A stretch of DNA of 18,736 nt. Origin: Clostridiaceae bacterium (GTDB lineage: Bacteria > Bacillota > Clostridia > Oscillospirales > Butyricicoccaceae). The translations under genes were made by a program, and so were the position numbers. Shown here in pieces: positions 8,366 through 15,082 of this stretch. Each line of letters begins with the position of its first letter. Position 1 is the stretch's first letter. Below the pieces are notes generated by a model. The model was not told the DNA's origin and searched no databases. It was given only the letters and a program-made list of their open reading frames with translations. The stretch covers positions 1-18,736 of the forward strand of contig JAEDEU010000022.1 of NCBI GenBank assembly GCA_016293155.1. The letters are read 5' to 3'.

Positions 8366-8455
8366 CCCGAAAAACATCCCTCCTTCATCTTGTCCGCTTC
8401 CAATCTATGCAGCGTTCCGGCGCTTCATGCTTTTTCCATCAATACATCATACTGT

Positions 8456-8505
8456 CTCAAAAACGCCCATAAACATACTCAAAAGTTGCTCAATTGTCTC
8501 AAAAG
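8456..8505 (+). repeat. Three CTCAAAA direct repeats
   Basis: CTCAAAA occurs at 8456, 8478 and 8498, spaced 22 and 20 bases, i.e. about two helical turns. A related CTCAATT lies at 8489. The phasing would suit binding of a regulator on one face of the helix. No known regulator consensus was recognised. Confidence 0.4.
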
Positions 8506-8591
8506 TGTGATTTATCTGTTAAATTGGAGGTTTTTTCTGATTTCCCCTTGCATTTCATCAACATTTTCAACAGTTTTTTTAAAAAAAATGA

Positions 8592-8620
8592 TTTACAAAG
8601 TTGTTGAAATAGTATAAAAT
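8592..8620 (+). promoter_or_regulatory. Candidate upstream promoter P1 of 4hbD
   Basis: TTTACA (8592-8597), 17-base spacer, TAAAAT (8615-8620). The right arm of the TTTCAACA/TGTTGAAA inverted repeat lies between the two boxes, where a bound protein would block polymerase. The sequence is AT-rich, so a chance match is possible. Confidence 0.4.
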
Positions 8621-8710
8621 GTATTTGTATCAGAACAGTCTGGAAATTGGTATGTTTTGTATCAAATGCCCGTGCTCTCATTTTTATTCCCATAATGTTC
8701 CCAAAGGACA

Positions 8711-8739
8711 TTGAATTTGCGCAGAAGATTTGGTACAAT
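8711..8739 (+). promoter_or_regulatory. Proximal promoter P2 of 4hbD (extended -10)
   Basis: TTGAAT (8711-8716), 17-base spacer ending in TGG, then TACAAT (8734-8739). The TGN before the -10 makes it an extended -10 promoter. The start would be near 8746, just before the stem-loop at 8750. Confidence 0.6.
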
Positions 8740-8749
8740 TACTACTGAT

Positions 8750-8791
8750 GGATGATTATTTGTTCAGCTTTGCACCAACAGATAACCATCC
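8750..8791 (+). other. 5'-leader stem-loop of the 4hbD mRNA
   Basis: Arms 8750-8764 and 8777-8791 pair over 15 positions with one A-C mismatch and one G-T wobble, around a 12-base loop. It begins within a few bases of the predicted start of transcription from P2 and ends 32 bases before the AGGAG ribosome site. A 7-base T-run at 8811-8817 is 19 bases away, too far for a classical terminator. Confidence 0.6.
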
Positions 8792-8837
8792 AGGCTGTAA
8801 CACCACAGAATTTTTTTAGAAATAGGAGATGTGTTCA

Positions 8838-10016
8838 ATGGATGCTTTCAGCAAGGCTTTACAGGCAGACAAGAGAGAAATTATCATTGCACCGACCATT
8901 TACAAGTGTGCAGACTTTGGCATGTTCGCAGAGGAGTTCAAGCTCAACGAGAGAGACTGCGTTCTGACCAACGAGTTCATCTACAAGCCGTTCATGGAGC
9001 AGTACAACCTGCCGTGCAACTTCGTATTCCAGGAGAAGTTCGGCGGCGGCGAGCCGTCCGAGGCTATGATCGAGACCATGTACGAGGCAATTCCGTACGA
9101 TTCCTATGACCGCGTTATCGCAATCGGCGGCGGCGCTATCATGGACCTGTGCAAGCTGCTGGGCTGCAAGCGTCCGGCTTCTGTACACGAGCTGTACTTC
9201 AAGCGCGAGCCGGTTATCCACGAGAAGGAAGTTGTCGCTATCCCGACCACCTGCGGCACCGGTTCCGAGGTTACCAACATCTCCGTTGCAATCGTCAAGG
9301 ACGAGAAGGACGGCGTTCTGACCGGCGGCGAGACCAAGCTGGGTCTGGTATCCGACGATATCATCCCGAACAAGGTTTGCCTGATCCCGGATCTGCTGAA
9401 GACCCTGCCGTACAAGCCGTTTGCTTCCTCTGCAATCGACGCTCTGATCCATGCGACCGAGTCCTTCCTGTCCCCGTCCCGTAAGACCACTACCTCCGAG
9501 CTGTTCTCCGTCAAGGCGATGGAGATGATCCTCGAGGGCTTCCGCCGCATCGGCGAAGAGGGTCCGGACGCTCGCCTGGGCTACCTGGATGAGTTCGTAA
9601 CCGCTTCCCTGTACGCAGGCATCGCATTCCTGAAGGCTGGCTGCGCTACCGTTCACGGCATGTCCTTCCCGCTCGGCGGCACCTATCACGTACCGCACGG
9701 TGAGTCCAACTACGCTCTGTTCGGCAAGATCATGGAGATCTACGACGAGATGAACCCGACCGGCGAGATCCTGAAGTTCAAGCAGATGGTAGCACGCATC
9801 ACCGGCTGCGAGGTCGAGAACGCTATCCCGTACATGAACGAGCTGCTCGAAAAGGTTCTGCACCTGAAGCCGCTGCGTGAGTACGGCTTCAAGGAGTCCG
9901 ACATCAAGGACTTCCCGGTATCCGTTGAGTCCAACCAGCAGCGCCTGATCACCAACTCCTACATCCAGCCGTGGACCCGCGAGCTGATGGAGCGCGTTTA
10001 CAGAGAGTGCTACTAA
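8838..10016 (+). CDS. 4hbD: 4-hydroxybutyrate dehydrogenase (iron-type alcohol dehydrogenase)
   Basis: Interconverts succinate semialdehyde and 4-hydroxybutyrate, normally with NAD(H), in the succinate/4-aminobutyrate branch of clostridial fermentation. The 392 residues follow the Clostridium kluyveri enzyme closely, as I recall it, e.g. LTNEFIYKPF, VFQEKFGGGEPS, PTTCGTGSEVTN and LKPLREYGF. The nucleotide-binding motif GGGAIMD is at 97-103. Probable iron ligands of this group-III dehydrogenase are Asp201, His205, His273 and His287. I chose the ATG at 8838 because AGGAG (8824-8828) lies 9 bases before it; the in-frame ATG at 8829 would overlap that site. The next gene being abfD supports the assignment over a generic butanol dehydrogenase. 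It is followed by a terminator and so probably forms its own transcript. Codon use is strongly biased. Confidence 0.93.
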   Translation: MDAFSKALQADKREIIIAPTIYKCADFGMFAEEFKLNERDCVLTNEFIYKPFMEQYNLPCNFVFQEKFGGGEPSEAMIETMYEAIPYDSYDRVIAIGGGAIMDLCKLLGCKRPASVHELYFKREPVIHEKEVVAIPTTCGTGSEVTNISVAIVKDEKDGVLTGGETKLGLVSDDIIPNKVCLIPDLLKTLPYKPFASSAIDALIHATESFLSPSRKTTTSELFSVKAMEMILEGFRRIGEEGPDARLGYLDEFVTASLYAGIAFLKAGCATVHGMSFPLGGTYHVPHGESNYALFGKIMEIYDEMNPTGEILKFKQMVARITGCEVENAIPYMNELLEKVLHLKPLREYGFKESDIKDFPVSVESNQQRLITNSYIQPWTRELMERVYRECY

Positions 10017-10056
10017 TTATCGGCACACTCCAGTTTACCTAATTGAGAACTGACTG

Positions 10057-10092
10057 GGGCAGGCAGCAGCTCCGTTGCCTGCCCTTCTTTTT
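10057..10092 (+). terminator. Intrinsic terminator after 4hbD
   Basis: A 9-base-pair GC-rich stem GGGCAGGCA / TGCCTGCCC (10057-10065, 10076-10084) with a 10-base loop, followed by TTCTTTTT. It separates 4hbD from abfD, so abfD needs read-through or a promoter in the 60 bases that follow; no good promoter was seen there. Confidence 0.85.
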
Positions 10093-10155
10093 CACCCTGC
10101 AATCACACGAGAGAGATTGTGAAAAACATAGAATTGGAAAGGATGATACCCCGCC

Positions 10156-11601
10156 ATGATGACTAAGGCAGAGTACATTGAGAGCCTGAGAAGCCTCAAG
10201 TTTAACCTGTGGATGTTCGGTAAGAAGGTTGAGAATCCGGTAGACGATCCGGTAATCCGCCCGTCCCTGAACTCCTTCGCAGCAACCTACGAGCTGGCAG
10301 AGGACCCGCAGTACGAAGATCTGATGACCGCTACCTCTCACCTGACCGGTAAGAAGATCAACCGCTTCACCCACATGCATCAGTCCACTGACGACCTGAT
10401 TAAGAAGGTTAAGATGCAGAGACTGCTCGGCCAGAAGACCGCAGCATGCTTCCAGCGCTGTGTCGGCATGGACGCAATGAACGCAGTTTACTCCTCTACC
10501 TACGAGATCGACGAGGCATGCGGCACCAAGTACCACGAGAATTTCGTCAAGTTCCTGACCATGGTTCAGGAAGGCGACCTGGCTGTTGACGGCGCAATGA
10601 CCGACGTCAAGGGCGACCGCTCCAAGGCTCCGTCCCAGCAGGCTGATCCGGACCTGTTCGTACACGTTGTTGAGCGCACCGCTGACGGCGTTTACGTAAC
10701 CGGCGCAAAGGCACATCAGACCGGCTACATCAACTCCCACTACGTACTGGTTATGCCGACCATCTCCATGCGTGACGGCGACGAGGATTATGCAATTTCC
10801 TTCGCTTGCCCGACCGATGCAGAGGGCATCACCCTGATCTACGGCCGCCAGTCCTGCGACACCCGCAAGCTGGAGGAGTACAACGACATCGACGTCGGCA
10901 ACAAGGTATACGGCGGCCACGAGACCCTCGTAATCTTCGACCGCGTATTCATCCCGAACGACATGATCTTCCTGAACGGCGAGACCAAGTTCGCAGGCAT
11001 GATCGTCGAGCGCTTCGCAGGCTACCACAGACAGTCCTACGGCGGCTGTAAGGTTGGTGTAGGCGACGTCCTGATCGGCGCTACCGCACTGGCAGTTGAG
11101 ATGGCAGGCGCTGCAAAGGCTTCCCATGTCAAGGATAAGCTGATCGAGATGACCCACCTGAACGAGACCCTGTACTGCTGCGGTATCGCATGCTCCTCTC
11201 AGGGCTCCAAGACCAAGTCTGGCAACTACCTCATCGACCTGCTGCTGGCTAACGTCTGCAAGCAGAACGTCACCCGCTTCCCGTACGACATCGCTCGTCT
11301 GGCACAGGATCTGGCAGGCGGCCTGATGGTTACTCAGCCGTCCGAGGCGGACTACCGCAATCCGGAGCTGAAGCCGCTGATCGACAAGTACCTCAAGGGT
11401 GTCGATTCCGTTCCGACCGAGGACCGCATGAGAGTCCTCCGCCTGATCGAGAACATGACCATGGGCACCGCAGCTGTCGGCTATCTGCCGGAGTCCATGC
11501 ACGGCGCAGGCTCCCCGCAGGCTCAGCGCATCATGATCGCTCGTCAGTCCAACATGGAAATGAAGAAGCAGCTGGCGAAGAAGATTGCCCGCATCGACTA
11601 A
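10156..11601 (+). CDS. abfD: 4-hydroxybutyryl-CoA dehydratase / vinylacetyl-CoA delta-isomerase
   Basis: Oxygen-sensitive FAD and [4Fe-4S] enzyme that dehydrates 4-hydroxybutyryl-CoA to crotonyl-CoA by a radical mechanism and isomerises vinylacetyl-CoA. It has 481 residues, close to the Clostridium aminobutyricum enzyme. The cluster ligands are in place: Cys98 and Cys102 in CFQRC, His291 in GYHRQSYGGC and Cys298 in the same motif, each one number below the positions I recall for that enzyme. Other family blocks include VKMQRLLGQKTA, DGAMTDVKGDR, KAHQTG and HLNETLYCCGIACS. AAAGGA lies 12 bases before the ATG at 10156; a second ATG follows in frame at 10159. A terminator follows. Codon use indicates very high expression. 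Confidence 0.97.
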   Translation: MMTKAEYIESLRSLKFNLWMFGKKVENPVDDPVIRPSLNSFAATYELAEDPQYEDLMTATSHLTGKKINRFTHMHQSTDDLIKKVKMQRLLGQKTAACFQRCVGMDAMNAVYSSTYEIDEACGTKYHENFVKFLTMVQEGDLAVDGAMTDVKGDRSKAPSQQADPDLFVHVVERTADGVYVTGAKAHQTGYINSHYVLVMPTISMRDGDEDYAISFACPTDAEGITLIYGRQSCDTRKLEEYNDIDVGNKVYGGHETLVIFDRVFIPNDMIFLNGETKFAGMIVERFAGYHRQSYGGCKVGVGDVLIGATALAVEMAGAAKASHVKDKLIEMTHLNETLYCCGIACSSQGSKTKSGNYLIDLLLANVCKQNVTRFPYDIARLAQDLAGGLMVTQPSEADYRNPELKPLIDKYLKGVDSVPTEDRMRVLRLIENMTMGTAAVGYLPESMHGAGSPQAQRIMIARQSNMEMKKQLAKKIARID

Positions 11602-11656
11602 TTTATTCGTTTCACTCGAAAAAACGGTGCTGAAAATCCCGCGATAACGAACGAAT

Positions 11657-11694
11657 GAGGCACTCATAGAATCACTCTGTGAGTGCCTCTTTTT
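11657..11694 (+). terminator. Intrinsic terminator after abfD
   Basis: A 10-base-pair stem GAGGCACTCA / TGAGTGCCTC (11657-11666, 11680-11689) with a 13-base loop, followed by TTTTT. It lies 56 bases after the abfD stop and just before the ribosome site of the small Cys-rich gene. Confidence 0.8.
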
Positions 11695-11736
11695 CATTTA
11701 CATTTTGTAACCAAATCATTCCGTCAGAGGGTATTT

Positions 11737-12003
11737 ATGCTGAAGTGTACAGTGAAATTCTGCGGCGGATGCAATCCGAAATATGAGCGCGGCGACGCAT
11801 ATGCGGCGATCCGCAGCGCGCTGTCCGGCATCGCTGAGTTCTCCCTTCCGCAGGACGGCGAGCACTACGACGCACTGCTGATCATCACAGGATGCACCGC
11901 GTGCGAATACGATTATGCGGAGATCTGCGCGGATCATCGCATCCGCTGCTCGGACAGCTCGGATGTCCCTTCTGTCATCGACAGACTCCGCCACCTCCAC
12001 TGA
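11737..12003 (+). CDS. Small Cys-rich protein with CGGCNP motif, function unknown
   Basis: An 88-residue protein starting at the ATG at 11737, with AGAGGG about 6 bases upstream. Longer upstream in-frame starts would lie in the abfD terminator. Two paired-cysteine motifs stand out: CGGC at 9-12 (followed by NPKYER) and CTAC at 53-56 (after the hydrophobic strand ALLIITG). Further Cys residues are 4, 64 and 71. The layout, CxxC after a first strand and CxxC after a second, could bind a metal or iron-sulfur cluster or act in thiol redox chemistry. I recall similar CGGCNP proteins as conserved hypotheticals in anaerobes but cannot name a function. It lies between abfD and the CoA-transferase. 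Its codon choice (GCG, TCC, ATC mixed with rarer codons) lacks the extreme bias of its neighbours, pointing to lower expression. Confidence 0.75.
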   Translation: MLKCTVKFCGGCNPKYERGDAYAAIRSALSGIAEFSLPQDGEHYDALLIITGCTACEYDYAEICADHRIRCSDSSDVPSVIDRLRHLH

Positions 12004-12005
12004 AT

Positions 12006-12029
12006 GAACAGAGGACTTCCTGTTCTTTT
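12006..12029 (+). terminator. Weak hairpin with short T-run after the small Cys-rich gene
   Basis: GAACAG / CTGTTC (12006-12011, 12020-12025) with an 8-base loop, then TTTT. The stem is only 6 base pairs, so it would be at most a partial terminator or attenuator before the CoA-transferase gene 43 bases downstream. Confidence 0.35.
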
Positions 12030-12071
12030 GTCCACATATTTAGAACGATCCATGAGAGAGGATGAATTCAA

Positions 12072-13640
12072 ATGAAGAAAGTCAAAATTATGACTGCGGA
12101 TGAGGCAGTCATGCTGGTTAACGATGGCGATACCATCGCAACCGGCGGCTTCGTCAGCTGCGCTTGCCCGGAGACTCTTTCCAAGGCAATCGAGAAGCGC
12201 TTCGTTGAGACCGGTCACCCGAACAATATGACCCTGTTCTATGCAGCAGGTCAGGGCTACCGCGGCACTCCGGGCTCCGGCGGCGACCACTTTGCTCACG
12301 AGGGCATGGTGAAGCGCGTTGTCGGCGGTCACTGGGACCGTGCTCCGGGACTGGGCAAGCTCGCACTGGAGAACAAGATTGAGGCATACAACCTGCCGCA
12401 GGGCGTTATCACCCATATGTACCGCGATATCGCAGCACACAACATCGGCACCATCACCCACGTTGGTCTGTACACCTTCGCTGACCCGCGCAACGGCGGC
12501 GGCAAGCTGAACGATGTCACCAAGGAAGATCTGGTCAAGCTGATCGAGATCGAGGGCGAGGAGCGCCTGCTGTACAAGGGCTTCCCGATCAACGTTGTAT
12601 TCCTGCGCGCATCCTACTGCGACGAGCGCGGCAACTGCACCGTACATAGAGAGGTTGGTCCGCTGGACGTTACCGCAATGGCTCAGGCTTGTAAGAACTC
12701 CGGCGGTAAGGTTATCGTTCAGGTTGAGAAGATCGTTGCCGCAGGCTCCCTTGATCCGAAGCTGGTCAAGATCCCGGGTATCTACGTTGACGCAGTTGTC
12801 GTAGGCACCGAGGAGGACAACATGCAGTGCATCGGCGTTCCGTACGACGGCGCAGCTGCTGGCGAGTACTGCATCCCGCTGGATGCCATCCCGACCATCC
12901 CGCTGAACCAGCGCAAGGTTGTCGCTCGCCGTGCTGCAATGGAGCTCCCGAACGACGCAATCGTTAACCTCGGCACCGGTATGCCGGAGCAGATCGCAAA
13001 CGTTGCGGCTGAGGAAGGCATCTCCGACAAGATGACCCTGACCGTAGAGGCAGGCCCGATCGGCGGCATCCCGATGGCAGGCCCGCAGTTCGGCGCATCC
13101 GCAAACGCAGAGGCAATTCTGGAGCACAACGTACAGTTCGACTTCTATCAGGGCGGCGGTCTGGATATCGCATTCCTGGGTCTGGCTGAGACCGCTCCGA
13201 ACGGCGACCTGAACGTTTCCAAGTTCGGCACCCGTCTGGCAGGCTCCGGCGGATTCGTCGATATCACCCAGAACGCAAAGAAGGTCTGCTACTGCGGCAC
13301 CTTTACCGCAAAGGGTCTGAAGGTCAAGGTCGGCGACGGCAAGATCGAGATCGTTCAGGAAGGCGAAAAGAAGAAGTTCGTCAAGAGCGTTGAGCATATC
13401 ACCTTCTCCGGTGTTTATGCAAACAAGGTTGGTCAGCCGGTTCTGTACATCACCGAGCGTGCTGTATTCGAGCTGCGTCCGGAGGGCGTAACCCTGATCG
13501 AGATCGCTCCGGGCATTGATCTGCAGACTCAGGTCCTCGACCAGATGGAGTTCACCCCGAACATCGCTTATCAGGAAGACGGCACCATCAAGCTGATGGA
13601 CGAGCGCATTTTCCGCGACGAGCCGATGGGTTTGGAGTAA
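12072..13640 (+). CDS. Pct/YdiF-family short-chain acyl-CoA:acetate CoA-transferase
   Basis: Class I CoA-transferase with both halves fused in one 522-residue chain, the architecture of propionate CoA-transferase (Pct), YdiF and acetoacetate-type enzymes. The N-terminal half starts KIMTADEAVMLVNDGDTIATGGFVSCACPE. The C-terminal half carries the catalytic Glu326 in VEAGPIGG and the glycine-rich NLGTGMPEQIA. It would exchange CoA between acetyl-CoA or butyryl-CoA and a short carboxylate. From context the candidates are 4-hydroxybutyrate activation, butyrate release, or acetoacetate formation. The canonical AbfT/Cat2 and But enzymes belong to another, roughly 440-residue family, so this is not a simple orthologue of either. 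GAGAGAGGATG supplies the ribosome site. Codon use is strongly biased. Confidence 0.9.
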   Translation: MKKVKIMTADEAVMLVNDGDTIATGGFVSCACPETLSKAIEKRFVETGHPNNMTLFYAAGQGYRGTPGSGGDHFAHEGMVKRVVGGHWDRAPGLGKLALENKIEAYNLPQGVITHMYRDIAAHNIGTITHVGLYTFADPRNGGGKLNDVTKEDLVKLIEIEGEERLLYKGFPINVVFLRASYCDERGNCTVHREVGPLDVTAMAQACKNSGGKVIVQVEKIVAAGSLDPKLVKIPGIYVDAVVVGTEEDNMQCIGVPYDGAAAGEYCIPLDAIPTIPLNQRKVVARRAAMELPNDAIVNLGTGMPEQIANVAAEEGISDKMTLTVEAGPIGGIPMAGPQFGASANAEAILEHNVQFDFYQGGGLDIAFLGLAETAPNGDLNVSKFGTRLAGSGGFVDITQNAKKVCYCGTFTAKGLKVKVGDGKIEIVQEGEKKKFVKSVEHITFSGVYANKVGQPVLYITERAVFELRPEGVTLIEIAPGIDLQTQVLDQMEFTPNIAYQEDGTIKLMDERIFRDEPMGLE

Positions 13641-13699
13641 AAAACACATAATCTACCCTGTTTTTTCGTACAAAATAACCAAAGAGCACCGAAAAAACA
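13639..13699 (+). promoter_or_regulatory. Alternative inverted repeats between CoA-transferase and thl
   Basis: The T-tract at 13659-13668 can pair upstream with AAAAAACA at 13639-13646 (8 pairs, overlapping the CoA-transferase stop, ending in a T6 run) or downstream with CGAAAAAACA at 13690-13699 (10 perfect pairs). The two structures exclude each other. The first resembles a weak A/T-stem terminator. The right arm of the second ends next to the predicted thl -35 box. Confidence 0.4.
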
Positions 13700-13700
13700 C

Positions 13701-13730
13701 TTGTGTAATTCATATAGTTCATGATAGACT
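13701..13730 (+). promoter_or_regulatory. Candidate promoter of thl-crt-hbd
   Basis: TTGTGT (13701-13706), 18-base spacer ending in TGA, then TAGACT (13725-13730); the TGN gives an extended -10. Transcription would start near 13737, leaving a leader of about 70 bases. The -10 is a poor match, so this is tentative. Confidence 0.4.
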
Positions 13731-13808
13731 ATTAGCGAGACGTTTGATCCGTGTCAAATGCTCTCATGTTGTAAAAATCCATCTATGAACGAAAAGGAGA
13801 AAAGTGAA

Positions 13809-14996
13809 ATGAACATTTACATTTGTAGTGCTGCAAGAACCGCAATCGGCACCTACGGCGGCACCCTGAAGGATGTTACCGCTCCGACCCTGGCAGTTGC
13901 TGCTGCAACCGCTGCTGTTGAGCGCGCAGGCATCGACAAGGCTGCAATCGACGAGGTTGTATTCGGTCAGGTCCTTTCCGCTGGCTGTGGTCAGAACATC
14001 GCTCGTCAGGCAATGATGGGTGCAGGTCTGCCGATCGAAACTCCGGCAATGACCATCAACAAGGTCTGCGGTTCCTCCATGAGAGCAATGTCTCTGGCAG
14101 CACAGATGATTAAGTCCGGCGACGTTAAGTGCATGCTGGCAGGCGGCGCTGAGTCTATGTCCTCTGCTCCGTACATCTCCCGCAACATGCGCTGGGGCGC
14201 TCGTATGAACGACGTCAAGATGGTCGATATGATGGTCTACGACGGCGTTTGGGACGTATTCAACAACTACCACATGGGCATCACCGCTGAGAACGTAGCT
14301 GAGAAGTACGGCATCACCCGTGAGATGCAGGACGAGATCGCTCTGGCATCCCAGCAGAAGGCTGTTGCTGCAATCGAGGCTGGCAAGTTCAAGGACGAGA
14401 TCGTTCCGATCGAGGTTAAGATGCGCAAGAAGACCGTTATCTTCGACACCGACGAGCATCCGAAGCCGGGCACCACTCTTGAGGTTCTGGGCAAGCTGCG
14501 TCCGGCATTCAAGAAGGACGGCACCGTAACCGCAGGCAACGCTTCCGGTATCAATGACGCTGCTGCTGCTATGGTTATCTGCTCTGAGGAGTTCGCAAAG
14601 GCTCACGGCCTGACCATGCTGGCTAAGATCCGTTCCTACGGTTCTGTCGGCTGCGATCCGTCCATCATGGGCGTAGGTCCGATCGAGTCCACCCGTCAGG
14701 CTCTGTCCCGCGCAGGTCTGACCGTTGCTGACCTCGACCTGATCGAGTCCAACGAGGCATTCGCTGCTCAGGCTGCTGCTGTCAACACCACCCTTGGCTT
14801 CGATATGGACAAGGTTAACGTAAACGGCGGCGCAATCGCTCTGGGTCACCCGATCGGCGCAGCAGGCTGCCGTATCTCCACCACCCTGCTGTACGAAATG
14901 ATGAAGCGTGGTTCCACCATCGGTCTGGCTACCATGTGCATCGGCGGCGGCATGGGCGAGGCAATCATCCTCGAGCGCGACAACAATTGTAAGTAA
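13809..14996 (+). CDS. thl: Acetyl-CoA acetyltransferase (thiolase)
   Basis: Condenses two acetyl-CoA to acetoacetyl-CoA, the first step of butyrate synthesis. It has 395 residues, normal for the biosynthetic thiolase. Catalytic residues are in their usual places: Cys87 in NKVCGSSM (acyl-enzyme nucleophile), His347 in GGAIALGHPIGAAG and Cys377 in CIGGGMGEA. The start at 13809 is supported by AGGAG at 13795-13799, 9 bases away; a longer form from 13758 would lack a ribosome site and add residues not found in thiolases. Leads the thl-crt-hbd unit, with no terminator before crt but a GC-rich hairpin in the gap. Confidence 0.97.
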   Translation: MNIYICSAARTAIGTYGGTLKDVTAPTLAVAAATAAVERAGIDKAAIDEVVFGQVLSAGCGQNIARQAMMGAGLPIETPAMTINKVCGSSMRAMSLAAQMIKSGDVKCMLAGGAESMSSAPYISRNMRWGARMNDVKMVDMMVYDGVWDVFNNYHMGITAENVAEKYGITREMQDEIALASQQKAVAAIEAGKFKDEIVPIEVKMRKKTVIFDTDEHPKPGTTLEVLGKLRPAFKKDGTVTAGNASGINDAAAAMVICSEEFAKAHGLTMLAKIRSYGSVGCDPSIMGVGPIESTRQALSRAGLTVADLDLIESNEAFAAQAAAVNTTLGFDMDKVNVNGGAIALGHPIGAAGCRISTTLLYEMMKRGSTIGLATMCIGGGMGEAIILERDNNCK

Positions 14997-15013
14997 GTTA
15001 TTTTTCCATCGGA

Positions 15014-15051
15014 CCGGGGAGGGGCGCGCCGCAAGCGCGTCCCCCTTCCGG
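15014..15051 (+). other. Long GC-rich stem-loop between thl and crt
   Basis: Arms 15014-15029 and 15035-15051 pair over about 14-16 positions with G-T wobbles, one mismatch and one bulge, around a 5-base loop. No T-run follows, so it is not a standard terminator. It is placed 18 bases after the thl stop and 14 bases before the crt ribosome site, consistent with an mRNA processing or 3'-stabilising element. Confidence 0.55.
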
Positions 15052-15082
15052 CGGTTTGAAACAAAAAGGAGCTATCTGTATC

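Larger units (their letters stand above)
8366..8710. other. AT-rich intergenic regulatory region upstream of 4hbD
   Basis: About 350 bases without a credible gene; short open frames here lack ribosome sites and family features. It holds three CTCAAAA direct repeats (8456-8505), an inverted repeat TTTCAACA / TGTTGAAA (8565-8572, 8602-8609) around a T7A8 tract (8574-8588), an upstream candidate promoter (8592-8620), and a segment at 8662-8681 resembling one upstream of thl. Confidence 0.6.

Noticed and set aside
8838..10016. Generic butanol or 1,3-propanediol dehydrogenase for the iron-type dehydrogenase
   Set aside because: Blocks such as LTNEFIYKPF, VFQEKFGGGEPS and LKPLREYGF match 4-hydroxybutyrate dehydrogenase, and abfD is next door.
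10039..11697. 552-codon open frame on the minus strand, antisense to abfD
   Set aside because: Produced by codon bias: the sense gene nearly lacks TTA, CTA and TCA codons, whose complements are stops. The product is low-complexity, with no family features and no ribosome site, and the sense frame is unmistakably AbfD.
11934..13649. 571-codon open frame on the minus strand, antisense to the CoA-transferase
   Set aside because: Same codon-bias artefact; the sense frame is a full-length CoA-transferase with its catalytic Glu.
13764..14849. 361-codon open frame antisense to thl
   Set aside because: Codon-bias shadow; thiolase active-site residues are all present in the sense frame.
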